38,135 bases of DNA from Gammaproteobacteria bacterium (GCA_020445415.1 JAGRGP010000013.1:1-38135); one strand, 5' to 3'; shown: positions 8,161 to 18,237, counted from the first letter of the stretch. The notes: generated by a model from the sequence alone, not told the origin. A program made the numbers and translations.

Positions 8161-8190
8161 TTGACAAGTGATAAAGGGGGTACCTATTAT
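8161..8190 (+). promoter_or_regulatory. Sigma70 promoter of the dcw cluster
   Basis: A perfect TTGACA (8161-8166) and TATTAT (8185-8190, 5/6) are separated by 18 bp, 61 bp ahead of the mraZ start. This corresponds to the mraZ promoter known to drive the first genes of the dcw cluster in other gammaproteobacteria. Confidence 0.85.
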
Positions 8191-8222
8191 GGAGTTAGGT
8201 GGATTAAAGTGGTGAAAATTGG
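8190..8222 (+). promoter_or_regulatory. Likely MraZ operator: four TGG boxes at 10-bp steps
   Basis: TGG occurs at 8190, 8200, 8210 and 8220, exactly 10 bp apart, so all boxes lie on the same face of the helix. The first box overlaps the end of the -10 and the others cover the start of the transcript. MraZ of E. coli is known to repress its own promoter through TGGG-type direct repeats at this spacing. The boxes here read TGGAG, TGGAT, TGGTG and TGGAA, so they match in core and phase but not in the fourth base throughout. Confidence 0.7.
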
Positions 8223-8251
8223 AAAATTGGGGATAGAAAGAGGGCAAATTT

Positions 8252-8707
8252 TTGTTCCGCGGCATCAACAGGCTCAACCTCGACGTGAAAGGTCGCTTTG
8301 CCATTCCGACTCGGTATCGAGAGGAATTGAAGAGGCGTTGCGATTCCGAGCTAGTGATTACGGTGGATCCGGATTTATGTCTGCTCATTTACCCTATGCC
8401 CGATTGGCAAGATATCGAACGGCGTATCATGGAATTGCCCACTTTCAAGGATTCCACCCGAATATTACAGCGTTTATTGGTTGGTCACGCCACTGAGGTA
8501 GAAATGGATGCCCAAGGGCGGGTGGTTCTGCCGCCCCCACTGCGGGAATTCGCCGGGCTACAGAGGCAAGTGGTCATGATCGGGCAGGGTGCTAGATTCG
8601 AGCTTTGGGACGAGGCGAGGTGGAGTGGTGAGCGCGAGTCCTGGCTCGATAAGGCGGACATGGCGCAACTCAAATTGTCTTCCGACCTGAATACCCTATC
8701 TATCTGA
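8252..8707 (+). CDS. mraZ: MraZ transcriptional regulator of the dcw cluster
   Basis: MraZ is a ring-forming, AbrB-fold DNA-binding protein that represses the dcw promoter. The 151-residue product has the two family repeats, each with a D-x-x-G-R core: DVKGRFAIP (11-19) and DAQGRVVLP (about 86-94). The family N-terminus M-F-R-G-I-N begins at a TTG codon (8252), with a purine-rich AGAGGG sequence about 8 bp ahead. No in-frame ATG gives the expected N-terminus. A weak start codon would keep the regulator low. The stop is 2 bp before rsmH. Confidence 0.95.
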   Translation: MFRGINRLNLDVKGRFAIPTRYREELKRRCDSELVITVDPDLCLLIYPMPDWQDIERRIMELPTFKDSTRILQRLLVGHATEVEMDAQGRVVLPPPLREFAGLQRQVVMIGQGARFELWDEARWSGERESWLDKADMAQLKLSSDLNTLSI

Positions 8708-8709
8708 CC

Positions 8710-9648
8710 ATGGAGAGTCCCAACCACCATCGGCCAGTGCTCTCAAGGGAGGCGCTGGAGGCGCTGTCTGTATCATCTACGGGATATTACGTCGACGGCA
8801 CTTTTGGTAGAGGCGGGCACAGTCGTTTGATCCTGGCTGCCTTGGGTGAGGAAGGTCGCCTGCTCGCCATCGACAAAGATCCGGAGGCAGTCGCCGCGGC
8901 GAGGGTATTAGCCGAAGCAGATCATCGTTTGTCCGTACAACAAGGTTCTTTCGCGCTGCTGTCTGTTTTTGCCGAGCAATTGGGTTGGGGCGGCAGGATC
9001 GCGGGAGTGTTATTGGATCTCGGGGTGTCTTCTCCGCAATTAGACACGCCTGAGCGGGGTTTCAGTTTTTTGCAAGACGGGCCTTTGGATATGCGCATGG
9101 ATAACAGTCGGGGTATGAGCGCTGCCCAATGGTTGGCTACGGCGGGTGCCGATGAGATAGCCAGGGTCCTCAAGGAATACGGTGAAGAACGGTTCTCGAA
9201 GCGAATCGCCGCGAAGATCCTGGCCGAGCGTCAAGGCGGAGTGGCGATCGAGACCACCGGCAAGCTGGCCGGCATTGTGGCCAGCGCGGTATCCATCAGA
9301 GAGAAAGGCAAGCATCCGGCTACCCGCAGTTTTCAGGCAATCCGGATCTTTATCAACCAAGAGTTGGATGACCTGCGGAAGTGTCTGGAGCAAGCGCTCG
9401 ATCTGTTAGCCCCAGGGGGACGCCTAGTCGTGATCTGTTTTCATTCATTGGAAGACCGCATCGTCAAGCGTTTCATCAGAGATGCTGCCCGCGGGGATAT
9501 CTACCCTCCTGGCATCCCCGTGACCCATAACCAGATGCGGCCGAGGTTAAAGGTCGTTGGGAAGGTGATACATCCCACAGTCGCCGAGGTAAATCTAAAC
9601 CCCCGAGCTCGCAGTGCGGTGTTGCGGGTAGCGGAAAAGCTATCGTGA
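8710..9648 (+). CDS. rsmH: 16S rRNA (cytosine1402-N4)-methyltransferase
   Basis: RsmH (MraW) uses S-adenosylmethionine to methylate N4 of C1402 in the ribosomal P site. The 312-residue protein carries the SAM loop DGTFGRGGHS at 29-38, LLDLGVSSPQLD near 102-113, and the C-terminal H-S-L-E-D-R and R-S-A-V-L-R motifs of the family. Second gene of the dcw cluster, 2 bp after mraZ. Its stop overlaps the GTG start of ftsL. Confidence 0.97.
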   Translation: MESPNHHRPVLSREALEALSVSSTGYYVDGTFGRGGHSRLILAALGEEGRLLAIDKDPEAVAAARVLAEADHRLSVQQGSFALLSVFAEQLGWGGRIAGVLLDLGVSSPQLDTPERGFSFLQDGPLDMRMDNSRGMSAAQWLATAGADEIARVLKEYGEERFSKRIAAKILAERQGGVAIETTGKLAGIVASAVSIREKGKHPATRSFQAIRIFINQELDDLRKCLEQALDLLAPGGRLVVICFHSLEDRIVKRFIRDAARGDIYPPGIPVTHNQMRPRLKVVGKVIHPTVAEVNLNPRARSAVLRVAEKLS

Positions 9649-9917
9649 CCCGCGGGAAGCTCACGTTGATGTTGGTGCTGGCGCTCCTCGTGCTCCTGAC
9701 ATCGGTCGGTGTGGTATACGCGAAATATGCATCCCGGCGGTATTTCGTCGAGTTGGAGGCCATGCGCGCCAGCCAGGATACCCTGGATGTGGAGTGGGGC
9801 CAGTTGAAATTGGAACAGAGCACATGGGCTACCCACCATCGAATAGAGCAGGTGGCTAGGAAAAAACTGAAGATGCATATCCCTACGGCTGCGGACATTA
9901 TGGTGGTTAGGCCTTGA
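9645..9917 (+). CDS. ftsL: Cell division protein FtsL
   Basis: This is a 90-residue bitopic protein: a short basic N-terminus, one membrane helix (about 6-26), then a periplasmic leucine-zipper-like coiled coil (about 30-75). FtsL forms a complex with FtsQ and FtsB and helps activate FtsWI. The start is GTG at 9645, inside the rsmH stop. Sequence conservation in this family is low, so the call rests mainly on topology, size and position between rsmH and ftsI, which is invariant. Confidence 0.92.
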   Translation: MTRGKLTLMLVLALLVLLTSVGVVYAKYASRRYFVELEAMRASQDTLDVEWGQLKLEQSTWATHHRIEQVARKKLKMHIPTAADIMVVRP

Positions 9918-11689
9918 GATCGGAACGCCCGAAACAGCAAAGAAAAAAGAGTGCCAGGGCGGGCGCTGGAAAGGCGGTTGCCTTGCCGCGTTACCGAGCC
10001 CGTACATGGACGCTACTCTTATTACTTGGATTGGCGGGTACGTTGTTGATATGGCGCGCCGTCCACCAGCAAATCTTTGAGACTGATTTCTTGCAGGACC
10101 AGGGAGAACGGCGTCATTTACGGGGAGTGGAGGTCCCGGCTCATCGGGGCATGATAACCGATCGAGATGGCGATCCCCTTGCAATCAGCACGCCTGCGGA
10201 CTCGGTTTGGGCGAATCCCCGAGTGTTGGCTCCGGACAGCCACACCCTGGCACCCCTCGCCAAGGCCTTGGATAGCTCTGTGGAGGATTTACGGCAGCTC
10301 TTGGCAAGTCGTAGCGATCGTTCCTTCGTCTACCTCAGGCGCAGGTTAACGCCAGATCTAACCAACAAGATAAACAAACTGGTAAGAGAAAAGGCCATCC
10401 CGGGTGTTGGGTTGGACCGGGGGTTTCGCCGTTACTATCCGGGTGGTGAAGTTTTTTCCCACGTTGTGGGGTTTACCGATATAGATGATACCGGCCAGGA
10501 AGGGGTGGAACTGGCCTATCAGCAGTGGCTGCAGAGCATTCCCGGAAAGAAGCTGGTCATTCGGGATGGGCATGCCCGGGCTGTGCAGAATATCGAGAGC
10601 ATTCGGGCACCCGTGGAGGGCCGGGATCTGGCCCTGAGTCTGGATCGGCGGCTACAGTATCTGGCCTATCGTGAACTGAAAAGCGCGGTCAAGCAGCACG
10701 GTGCAAAGGCCGGCTCCGCCATCATTCTCGATGTGCGCAGTGGCGAGATTCTTGCCATGGTTAACCGGCCATCCTACAACCCAAATGGGTCCAAAGACGT
10801 CAAGCGTAGCTACTTCCGAAACCGCGCCGTCACCGATGTCTTCGAGCCTGGTTCAACGATGAAACCATTTACGATCGCTGCCGGATTGGAGACTGGGCGC
10901 TATCGGCCAGACACGCGAATAGACACCAACCCCGGGTTCATAACAGTCGGCAGGAACCGGGTCAAAGATCACCACAACCTGGGCGTGATCGATGTGACCA
11001 CTGTCATCCAGCGATCGAGCAACGTGGGAGCCACCAAGATCGCCATGGACATCCCTCCCGAGACCCTGTGGCGTTTCTATGATCGTCTAGGATTCGGGTC
11101 ACCGACTGGAGTTTCGTTCCCCGGAGAGTCAGACGGACAACTTACACCTTATAAAAGGTGGGCGGATATCGATCATGCCACGCTCGCCTTCGGCTATGGG
11201 CTTTCGGTAACCACTCTGCAGTTGGCTCAGGCCTACGCGGTCCTTGCGGCGGATGGGGTAAAGCGCCCTGCCTCGTTGTTGCGCCTCGATAAGCCGGTTC
11301 AGGGCGAGCCTGTGCTTGCGAAAGAAACGGCCCGCGCGGTTCGCCGCATGATGGAGACGGTTGTGTCTCCCGAAGGTACGGCGCCCCAGGCCGCTGTTAT
11401 TGGATACCGAGTGGCGGGTAAGACGGGTACCGTGAGAAAGAGTGTACCGGGGGGATATTCGAAAGACCGCTATCTTTCGATATTCGCGGGTATTGCCCCC
11501 GCGAGTGCTCCCCGTTTGGTGATGGTGGTGGTGATCGATGAGCCCAAGGGCAAACAATATTACGGCGGACAGGTCGCGGCCCCGGTATTTTCCCGGGTCA
11601 TGTCCGGGGCACTTCGCCTTCTCAATATCACGCCGGATGATCTATCCCCAAAAGATGTCCGGATGGCTGCCGTGGGTGGAGAAGGTTGA
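9914..11689 (+). CDS. ftsI: Septal peptidoglycan transpeptidase FtsI (PBP3)
   Basis: FtsI cross-links septal peptidoglycan in the periplasm and is the target of some beta-lactams. The 591-residue protein has a basic cytoplasmic tail (1-31), one membrane helix (about 32-47), the PBP dimer domain (R-G-x-I-x-D-R block near 78-84) and the transpeptidase domain. The catalytic motifs are S-T-M-K with nucleophile S314, S-S-N at 368-370 and K-T-G-T at 503-506. There is no PASTA domain. The start is a TTG at 9914 that overlaps the ftsL stop as TTGA; no other start would keep the basic tail. Confidence 0.97.
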   Translation: MRSERPKQQRKKSARAGAGKAVALPRYRARTWTLLLLLGLAGTLLIWRAVHQQIFETDFLQDQGERRHLRGVEVPAHRGMITDRDGDPLAISTPADSVWANPRVLAPDSHTLAPLAKALDSSVEDLRQLLASRSDRSFVYLRRRLTPDLTNKINKLVREKAIPGVGLDRGFRRYYPGGEVFSHVVGFTDIDDTGQEGVELAYQQWLQSIPGKKLVIRDGHARAVQNIESIRAPVEGRDLALSLDRRLQYLAYRELKSAVKQHGAKAGSAIILDVRSGEILAMVNRPSYNPNGSKDVKRSYFRNRAVTDVFEPGSTMKPFTIAAGLETGRYRPDTRIDTNPGFITVGRNRVKDHHNLGVIDVTTVIQRSSNVGATKIAMDIPPETLWRFYDRLGFGSPTGVSFPGESDGQLTPYKRWADIDHATLAFGYGLSVTTLQLAQAYAVLAADGVKRPASLLRLDKPVQGEPVLAKETARAVRRMMETVVSPEGTAPQAAVIGYRVAGKTGTVRKSVPGGYSKDRYLSIFAGIAPASAPRLVMVVVIDEPKGKQYYGGQVAAPVFSRVMSGALRLLNITPDDLSPKDVRMAAVGGEG

Positions 11690-13224
11690 TGACCGGTATC
11701 GCCGAAAAACATTCCGGCATTCGACTCAGCGCGTTGTTCGAAGGCATCTTGCAGATTCCCGCGGCGCTTGACAGGGAGATAAGGTCCCTTCATTCGGATA
11801 GCCGAGAAGTGTTGCCGGGAGGGCTGTTTCTGGCTTGCGCGGGAGCCGGCCGGCATGGGCTAGACTTTCTCGATCAGGCCCTGCAACGGCAAGTGGGAGT
11901 TGTGGTCTGCGAACCCGGGGGGAGTTGGACAGCGGAGCGCATCCAGCAGCTAAGTAATGACCGGGCGGTGCCGGTGTTGGCAGTCGAGCAACTGGCCTCT
12001 CAGGTCAGCCGCATAGCTGGTCGTTTCTACCGTGAACCGGGAAATGAGCTGACCGTGGTTGGCGTTACGGGTACCAACGGTAAGACCAGCTGTACGCAGT
12101 TTTTGGCCCGTGCGCTTTCCCCAACGCTTCACTGTGGGGTGATCGGGACACTTGGTAGTGGTTTCCCCGACCAACTGGAGCCGGGTACCCATACGACACC
12201 CGATCCGGTGCGGCTGCAGGCGGAACTTGCCTTTTTACGCGACAGCGGCGCGGCGGCGGTGGCGATGGAGGTTTCGTCTCACGCCCTCCACCAGGGCCGC
12301 GTTGCCGGGGTTTCCTTCGACGTGGCGGTACTGACGAATTTAAGCCGGGATCATTTGGATTACCACGGAAGCATGGTGGAGTACGGCCTGGCAAAAAAGC
12401 AGTTGTTCCTTATGCCGGGGCTCAAATGTGCGGTGCTCAACCTGGATGACCCGCTGGGGCAAAGTTTGCTCGGAGAACTACCGGAGACTGTCCTGGCTGT
12501 CGCGTATGGGCAATATGTAGAAGCCGATATGTTCCGGGGCGCTCATCGGTGGGTGCGGGCAACAGAGGTATCATCTAGCCAATCCGGCATGACCCTTTCT
12601 ATCGATTCCAGCTGGGGGAAGGGCAGTTTTTCCACGCCATTGCTGGGCCGCTTCAATGTGAGCAACCTACTGGCCGTCCTCTCGGTTCTGTTGTTCCTGG
12701 GCGTAACATTCGCAATCGCCTTGGCGCGGCTGGCGGCATTGATGACGGTTCCGGGCCGTATGGAGCATTTTGGCGGTGTAGATCGGCCCCTGGTGGTCGT
12801 GGATTATGCCCACACCCCCGATGCCCTTGGACATGTATTGACTGCGCTGCGTGAGCATGTCACCGGACAATTGATTTGCGTCTTTGGATGCGGTGGCGAT
12901 CGTGACCGGGGAAAGCGGCCGGAGATGGCGGCTATGGCCGAAGCACTGGCCAGCGAAGTTTTTATCACCGATGACAACCCGCGTACCGAGGATGGTGACC
13001 GCATTGTTGAGGATATTCTCACCGGAATGAAACGCCCCGACCGGGCCCGGGTGATCCGTGATCGTGCCCAGGCGATTGCTCAGGCCATCGGCCACGCTGT
13101 ACCGGGGGACCTGGTTTTGGTGGCTGGGAAGGGGCATGAGACCAGCCAGCAGATTGGTGATCTGAAGCTGCCGTTCGAGGATCGGGAGCAGGTGCAACAA
13201 GCGCTGGAGCGGTGGCGAGGATGA
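11689..13224 (+). CDS. murE: UDP-MurNAc-tripeptide synthetase, meso-DAP adding
   Basis: MurE adds meso-diaminopimelate to UDP-MurNAc-L-Ala-D-Glu in the cytoplasm, using ATP. From ATG 11689 (ATGA overlap with ftsI) the protein has 511 residues, with the ATP loop GTNGKT at 128-133 and the DNPR motif at 429-432. DNPR marks selection of meso-DAP rather than lysine, which agrees with a Gram-negative wall. A TTG three bases upstream is possible but unlikely. Confidence 0.97.
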   Translation: MTGIAEKHSGIRLSALFEGILQIPAALDREIRSLHSDSREVLPGGLFLACAGAGRHGLDFLDQALQRQVGVVVCEPGGSWTAERIQQLSNDRAVPVLAVEQLASQVSRIAGRFYREPGNELTVVGVTGTNGKTSCTQFLARALSPTLHCGVIGTLGSGFPDQLEPGTHTTPDPVRLQAELAFLRDSGAAAVAMEVSSHALHQGRVAGVSFDVAVLTNLSRDHLDYHGSMVEYGLAKKQLFLMPGLKCAVLNLDDPLGQSLLGELPETVLAVAYGQYVEADMFRGAHRWVRATEVSSSQSGMTLSIDSSWGKGSFSTPLLGRFNVSNLLAVLSVLLFLGVTFAIALARLAALMTVPGRMEHFGGVDRPLVVVDYAHTPDALGHVLTALREHVTGQLICVFGCGGDRDRGKRPEMAAMAEALASEVFITDDNPRTEDGDRIVEDILTGMKRPDRARVIRDRAQAIAQAIGHAVPGDLVLVAGKGHETSQQIGDLKLPFEDREQVQQALERWRG

Positions 13225-14585
13225 TTCAATTACGCTTGTCGTCTCTGTGTTCCCCGTTGGAAGCTCGGTTAATCGGTGCCGATACCAGCTTCTCATCGGT
13301 TAGCACCGACACCCGCGCGTTGACTCCGGGGCAGTTGTTTGTGGCCCTCAGGGGGGAGCGGTTCGATGGCCATGACTATCTGCAGCAGGCCCAACAGCAG
13401 GGTGTCGCGGCGGTCCTGGTAGACCGTGAGCCCCCGGCCGGGCTGTCGGCGTTGGTAGTCGACGATACCCGTGCCGCGCTGGGACGGCTGTCGGCACTCT
13501 GGCGCGAGGCGGGACATGCGGTCATCGTTGCGGTAACCGGAAGCAATGGCAAGACTACGGTCAAAGAGATGCTTGCGGCCATCCTCAGAGAGAAAGGAGA
13601 GGTATTGGCAACCGAGGGCAACCTCAACAACGATATCGGGCTTCCGTTGACCTTGTTAAGGCTCCAGGACGAAGCATATGGAGTCGTTGAGATGGGCGCC
13701 AATCATCCTGGGGAGATCGCGTATCTAAGCCGTATCTCCCATCCGGACGTGGTGCTGCTGATTAACGCTGGCCGGGCTCATCTGGCGGGGTTCGGGGATC
13801 TGGAAGGGGTTGCTCGCGCCAAAGGTGAGATTATCACCGGTCTGACCGACGATGGGTGGGTCGTGCTTAATGCCGATGATCCGTGGGCTCGGTTATGGAG
13901 AGAACTGGCCGGCGGGCGTAAAACCCTCAGTTTTGGAATCCACCATGCTGCCGATGTCTCCAGCCCCCGCGACGGGTTGACTCTGACATGGGATAAGACC
14001 GGGTTCCACAGCCGATTTCCGGTCAGAACCTCGGAGGGCGAGATTGAAATCAGCCTGGGGCTGGCGGGAGAACACAATCGCCTGAATGCCTTAGGCGCCA
14101 TCGCTGCTGCCCTGACGGTTGGCGCAACCCTGGATGATGCCAAGCGCGGGCTTGCCCGGCTCCGTCCGGTACGTGGCAGGCTGCAGCCATTGGCGGGGGA
14201 GTCCGGGATCCACTTGGTGGATGATAGCTACAACGCTAACCCAGATTCAGTTAAGGCAGCCATTGATGTCCTGGCTACCGCTCCGGGCCGGAAGATATTG
14301 GTGCTCGGTGGATTGGCGGAAATGGGTGAGGGAGGCGAAGGTTTCTATCGCGACATCGGCAATTATGCCCGCACTTCGGGGGTTGAGCTGCTGTTCGCCT
14401 TGGGGGAGGCGAGTGCGGTGTTACCGGCATTTGGCGAGGGTGGTGTTCAGAGCAATTCTTATGAGGATTTGATCGCAGCTCTGAAGCAGCGGCTGCGACC
14501 CGCTGATAGAGTGTTGGTGAAGGGATCTCGATCGGCCGCCATGGAACGGGTAATAGCAGCGCTCGGCGGTCGGAGGAGTACCTGA
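13221..14585 (+). CDS. murF: UDP-MurNAc-tripeptide-D-Ala-D-Ala ligase
   Basis: MurF attaches D-Ala-D-Ala to the UDP-MurNAc tripeptide, which completes the pentapeptide. The protein has 454 residues from ATG 13221, with the ATP loop GSNGKTT at 107-113, followed by the G-N-x-N-N-D-I-G-x-P block typical of MurF, and DDSYNANP near 333-340. The start overlaps the murE stop as ATGA and has GGCGAGG just ahead. A GTG three codons earlier (13212) is a weaker alternative. Confidence 0.97.
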   Translation: MIQLRLSSLCSPLEARLIGADTSFSSVSTDTRALTPGQLFVALRGERFDGHDYLQQAQQQGVAAVLVDREPPAGLSALVVDDTRAALGRLSALWREAGHAVIVAVTGSNGKTTVKEMLAAILREKGEVLATEGNLNNDIGLPLTLLRLQDEAYGVVEMGANHPGEIAYLSRISHPDVVLLINAGRAHLAGFGDLEGVARAKGEIITGLTDDGWVVLNADDPWARLWRELAGGRKTLSFGIHHAADVSSPRDGLTLTWDKTGFHSRFPVRTSEGEIEISLGLAGEHNRLNALGAIAAALTVGATLDDAKRGLARLRPVRGRLQPLAGESGIHLVDDSYNANPDSVKAAIDVLATAPGRKILVLGGLAEMGEGGEGFYRDIGNYARTSGVELLFALGEASAVLPAFGEGGVQSNSYEDLIAALKQRLRPADRVLVKGSRSAAMERVIAALGGRRST

Positions 14586-14586
14586 T

Positions 14587-15669
14587 ATGTTGCTCTACCT
14601 GGCCGAATATCTGTCCCAGTTTAACTCCGGATTCAATGTCTTTCAGTATCTCACATTGAGAACCATCCTTGGTGTGCTGACCGCGTTGATAATCTCATTC
14701 GTGGTAGGACCGGCGATGATCAGGCGGCTTGCTTTTTATCAGATTGGCCAGACGATACGTAGCGACGGGCCGGAGTCCCATCTCACCAAGGCGGGAACCC
14801 CTACCATGGGTGGGGCGCTACTGCTGGTTGCGGTGTCGGTGAGTACGCTGTTGTGGTCCGATCTCGGTAGCCGTTACGTCTGGGTGGTTATTACGGTAAC
14901 CCTGATGTTTGGGATTATCGGTTTTGTAGACGATTACAAAAAACTGGTGTTGAACGACCCCCGGGGCTTGGCTCCCCGATACAAGTATCTGTGGCAGTCG
15001 GTGATTGGGCTTAGTGTGGCGGTATTTCTCTATCTCAGCTCCAGCTCGGCCGCGGAGACTCAGCTGATCATTCCCTTCGTCAAAAGCATCGTGATCGATA
15101 TGGGTCCCTGGTTCGTGGTGTTCACCTACTTCGTCATTGTCGGTTCCAGCAATGCGGTAAATCTTACCGATGGCTTGGATGGGTTAGCGATCATGCCAGC
15201 CGTTCTGGTAGCCGGTGCCCTGGCGATCTTCGCCTATGCCTCCGGTCACGCCCAGATCGCTACCTATTTGTTGATACCCCAGTTACCAGGTGTCGGTGAG
15301 GTTGCCGTGTTCTGTGGCGCCATTACCGGTGCCGGGCTGGGATTTCTCTGGTTCAACGCCTATCCCGCCCAAGTCTTCATGGGCGACGTGGGCGCATTGG
15401 CATTGGGTGCCGCCCTTGGAGTGGTTGCGGTAATCGTCCGTCAGGAACTTGTGCTCCTTATCATGGGCGGTGTGTTTGTCATGGAGACAGTGTCGGTGAT
15501 GTTGCAGGTGCTTTCTTTCAAGATGACCGGACGGCGGATATTCCGCATGGCACCGTTGCATCACCATTTTGAGCTTAAGGGCTGGCCAGAGCCCAGGGTT
15601 ATCGTGCGGTTTTGGATCGTTACCGTAATCCTGGTCCTTGTTGGCTTGGCCAGTCTGAAGATTCGCTGA
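14587..15669 (+). CDS. mraY: Phospho-MurNAc-pentapeptide translocase
   Basis: MraY moves phospho-MurNAc-pentapeptide onto undecaprenyl phosphate and makes lipid I at the inner membrane. The 360-residue polytopic protein has about ten membrane helices. The conserved D115-D116 in [15 protein letters not shown] (192-200), D267 in FMGDVGA and the HHH of PLHHHFE (325-327) are all present. Length equals that of the E. coli enzyme. It begins 1 bp after the murF stop. Confidence 0.98.
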   Translation: MLLYLAEYLSQFNSGFNVFQYLTLRTILGVLTALIISFVVGPAMIRRLAFYQIGQTIRSDGPESHLTKAGTPTMGGALLLVAVSVSTLLWSDLGSRYVWVVITVTLMFGIIGFVDDYKKLVLNDPRGLAPRYKYLWQSVIGLSVAVFLYLSSSSAAETQLIIPFVKSIVIDMGPWFVVFTYFVIVGSSNAVNLTDGLDGLAIMPAVLVAGALAIFAYASGHAQIATYLLIPQLPGVGEVAVFCGAITGAGLGFLWFNAYPAQVFMGDVGALALGAALGVVAVIVRQELVLLIMGGVFVMETVSVMLQVLSFKMTGRRIFRMAPLHHHFELKGWPEPRVIVRFWIVTVILVLVGLASLKIR

Positions 15670-15670
15670 G

Positions 15671-17059
15671 ATGGAGAGCTTGAGGAAAATAATGAATAAA
15701 CAAGCGCCGTCCGGTATCGAGCGGCGCCGCAAGACGCTGATCGTCGGTTTGGGCAAGACAGGGCTTTCCTGCGCCCGTTTTTTGGCGTCACGCGGGGTGC
15801 CCTGGGCAGTTACTGATACACGGAAGGCGCCTCCCGGCCTTCAGCAGTTGGAGCAGGAACTGCCGGATGCGGGGTTGTTTCTGGGAGGATTCGACCCAGA
15901 TGTCTTTAGAGCCGCGGAGCGGCTAGTCGTGTCTCCCGGGGTGGCGATCACCGAGCCGCTGATTCAGCAGGCGATCGCTCAAGGTATCCCGGTGTTGGGA
16001 GATATCGAGCTGTTTTGCCAGGTGGCCCGGGCGCCCGTGGCGGTTATTACCGGCTCGAATGGCAAGAGTACCGTTACCACCCTGCTTGGGGAAATGGCCA
16101 AGGCCGCTGGAGTCCAGGTTAGAGTGGGGGGAAATCTTGGGCAGCCCGCCCTGGATTTACTCGATGATGATGCGGAGCTTTATGTATTAGAACTATCCAG
16201 TTTTCAGCTGGAGACCACGCACACGCTCAAACCCCAGGTGGCTGTCGTGCTCAACGTTTCTCCCGACCATCTCGATCGGTATCCCGACCTCCAGCATTAC
16301 GCCGATGCCAAGGCAAAGGCATATCACCAGGCGCGCGACCGAATCGTCAACCGTGATGATCCACTGGTGGTCGCCATGACGGCGTCCGATGCGGATACCA
16401 TCGGTTATACGTTAGGCGTACCTCGAGACCAGGATTTTGGATTGCTGTCGACTGAGCTTGGTCAATGCCTCTGCAGAGGTGGCAACCCGTTGTTGCCGGT
16501 GTCGGAATTGAAGATTTTTGGGAGCCACAACCAACAGAATGCCCTGGCGGCGCTGGCCATGGGTTCGGCGTTGGAGCTGCCTATGGCGGCTATGTTAGAT
16601 GCGCTGCGGACCTTCCGCGGACTACCCCATCGTACTCAATTTGTTGGTGAGCACGGGGGGGTGTGCTGGTACAACGATTCGAAGAGCACAAATCCCGGGG
16701 CATGTATCGCCGCATTAGAAGGTTTCCACGAAGCAGGGGGAAAATCAAAAACCATCCTCATTGCGGGTGGCGATGGTAAGGGGGCTGATTTCGCTCCCCT
16801 GGGGCCGGTGGTGGCTCGTACGTGCCGTGCGGTTGTCCTCATTGGGAGAGACGCAGGATTGATCGCGGCGGCGCTGTTACCTGAAACCAGGGTAATTCGA
16901 GCCGACAGCATGGAAGAAGCCATTGCGCTGGCCACCGAGCAAGCTTTGCCCGGGGATCGCGTAATGTTGTCGCCTGCCTGTGCCAGCTTCGATATGTTTA
17001 ATAATTACGCCCACCGTGGAGAGGTGTTTGTGGCGCTGCTGGGGAGGTTCTTCCAGTGA
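15671..17059 (+). CDS. murD: UDP-MurNAc-L-alanine:D-glutamate ligase
   Basis: MurD adds D-glutamate to UDP-MurNAc-L-Ala in the cytoplasm. The 462-residue protein has an N-terminal nucleotide fold (TLIVGLGKTGLS near 22-33), the ATP loop GSNGKST at 128-134 and the late N-D-S-K-S-T-N-P motif. ATG 15671 follows the mraY stop by 1 bp; an internal ATG at codon 8 would also give a viable N-terminus. Its end overlaps the GTG start of ftsW. Confidence 0.97.
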   Translation: MESLRKIMNKQAPSGIERRRKTLIVGLGKTGLSCARFLASRGVPWAVTDTRKAPPGLQQLEQELPDAGLFLGGFDPDVFRAAERLVVSPGVAITEPLIQQAIAQGIPVLGDIELFCQVARAPVAVITGSNGKSTVTTLLGEMAKAAGVQVRVGGNLGQPALDLLDDDAELYVLELSSFQLETTHTLKPQVAVVLNVSPDHLDRYPDLQHYADAKAKAYHQARDRIVNRDDPLVVAMTASDADTIGYTLGVPRDQDFGLLSTELGQCLCRGGNPLLPVSELKIFGSHNQQNALAALAMGSALELPMAAMLDALRTFRGLPHRTQFVGEHGGVCWYNDSKSTNPGACIAALEGFHEAGGKSKTILIAGGDGKGADFAPLGPVVARTCRAVVLIGRDAGLIAAALLPETRVIRADSMEEAIALATEQALPGDRVMLSPACASFDMFNNYAHRGEVFVALLGRFFQ

Positions 17060-18237
17060 GCGCCGGGATCCACATGCAAGCGACTCCCGGATCCGATGGG
17101 CTGCAATTGCCTAGGTTGGATTATTGGCTGGTATTGGCCGTTTGTTCGCTGCTGGGATTGGGGTTGGTCATGGTGGCGTCCGCGTCACTGCACAAGCTTG
17201 AGGGCGCCCCGTTCTACTATGTGAATCGCCACCTGATCGCCCTGTTTCTCGGTATCGTCGGTGCCTGGCTGGTTGCCTTGATACCTGTTACTTATTGGAA
17301 CAAGGCCGGTGCCTCGCTCTATCTGCTTGGCCTGATTTTGCTGGCTCTGGTACTCCTGCCGGGATTAGGCCGGGAGGCCAATGGCGCTGTTCGCTGGATA
17401 CCGATCGGTCCCTTCAACCTGCAAAGTTCCGAATTCATGAAACTGTTCCTGGTGATCTATATCGCCGGGTACCTGGTGCGGCGGCAGGAGGAGGTAGCAA
17501 CCCGTATCTGGGGTTTCCTGAAGCCGGTTGCCCTGCTTTTGCTGGCCGCCAGCTTGATCATGTTGGAGCCGGATTTCGGTACTACTGCAGTATTGATGGC
17601 CACCGCCATGGGTATGTTGTTTCTCGGTGGTGTCCCACTTTGGCAATTCGGGGTGCTGGTTTCCTTGGCGGCATCCGCCATGGTTGGCCTGATCTACTTC
17701 TCCCGGTATCGGCTGGATCGGGTGACCGCGTTCTTGGATCCCTGGGCAGATGTGGAGGGGAACGGCTACCAGTTGGCCCAGGCCTTGATCGCGTTTGGCC
17801 GGGGAGAGTGGCTTGGAGTCGGGCTGGGAGCCGGGATCCAAAAGCAGTTTTATCTGCCAGAGGCACACACCGACTTCCTCATGGCGGTAATCGGCGAGGA
17901 ACTTGGGCTGGCGGGAACCATGGTCGTTATTCTGTTGTTTGCGCTGATTGTCGGCCGGGCATTTCTTATTGGTATTCAGGCCGAGAAGCTGGGCGATCGC
18001 TTCTCATCCTATGTCGCACAGGGGCTGGGATTGTGGCTGGGGATTCAGTCATTCATCAACATCGGCGTCAACGTAGGCTTGTTGCCTACCAAAGGGCTGA
18101 CGCTTCCGTTCATGAGTTACGGCGGCAACAGTATCATCGTTGCGTGCATAGTGGCCGGCATGCTAGTTCGGATCGACTACGAAAACCGGCTTGGCGTATC
18201 CAAGACTGTGGGAGAGAGACGTTGGGCGCGCGCGTGA
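17056..18237 (+). CDS. ftsW: SEDS peptidoglycan polymerase FtsW
   Basis: FtsW is the septal glycosyltransferase that works with FtsI. The 393-residue protein has about ten membrane helices and SEDS family blocks: G-L-V-M-V-A-S-A-S near the N-terminus, Q-S-S-E-F-M-K, the periplasmic L-P-E-A-H-T-D-F-L with the acidic residue needed by the family, and P-F-M-S-Y-G-G near the C-terminus. The start GTG at 17056 sits 8 bp after GGGGAGG and overlaps the murD stop. A second frame of this gene stays open for more than 900 bases, but it does not look coding. Confidence 0.97.
   Translation: MSAGIHMQATPGSDGLQLPRLDYWLVLAVCSLLGLGLVMVASASLHKLEGAPFYYVNRHLIALFLGIVGAWLVALIPVTYWNKAGASLYLLGLILLALVLLPGLGREANGAVRWIPIGPFNLQSSEFMKLFLVIYIAGYLVRRQEEVATRIWGFLKPVALLLLAASLIMLEPDFGTTAVLMATAMGMLFLGGVPLWQFGVLVSLAASAMVGLIYFSRYRLDRVTAFLDPWADVEGNGYQLAQALIAFGRGEWLGVGLGAGIQKQFYLPEAHTDFLMAVIGEELGLAGTMVVILLFALIVGRAFLIGIQAEKLGDRFSSYVAQGLGLWLGIQSFINIGVNVGLLPTKGLTLPFMSYGGNSIIVACIVAGMLVRIDYENRLGVSKTVGERRWARA

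Noticed and set aside
17295..18221. A second frame of ftsW remains open for over 900 bases and reads into murG
   Set aside because: The translation (rich in G, R, C and H, with no membrane pattern) does not resemble a protein family, while ftsW in the other frame is unmistakable. murG has its own ribosome-binding site at 18211.
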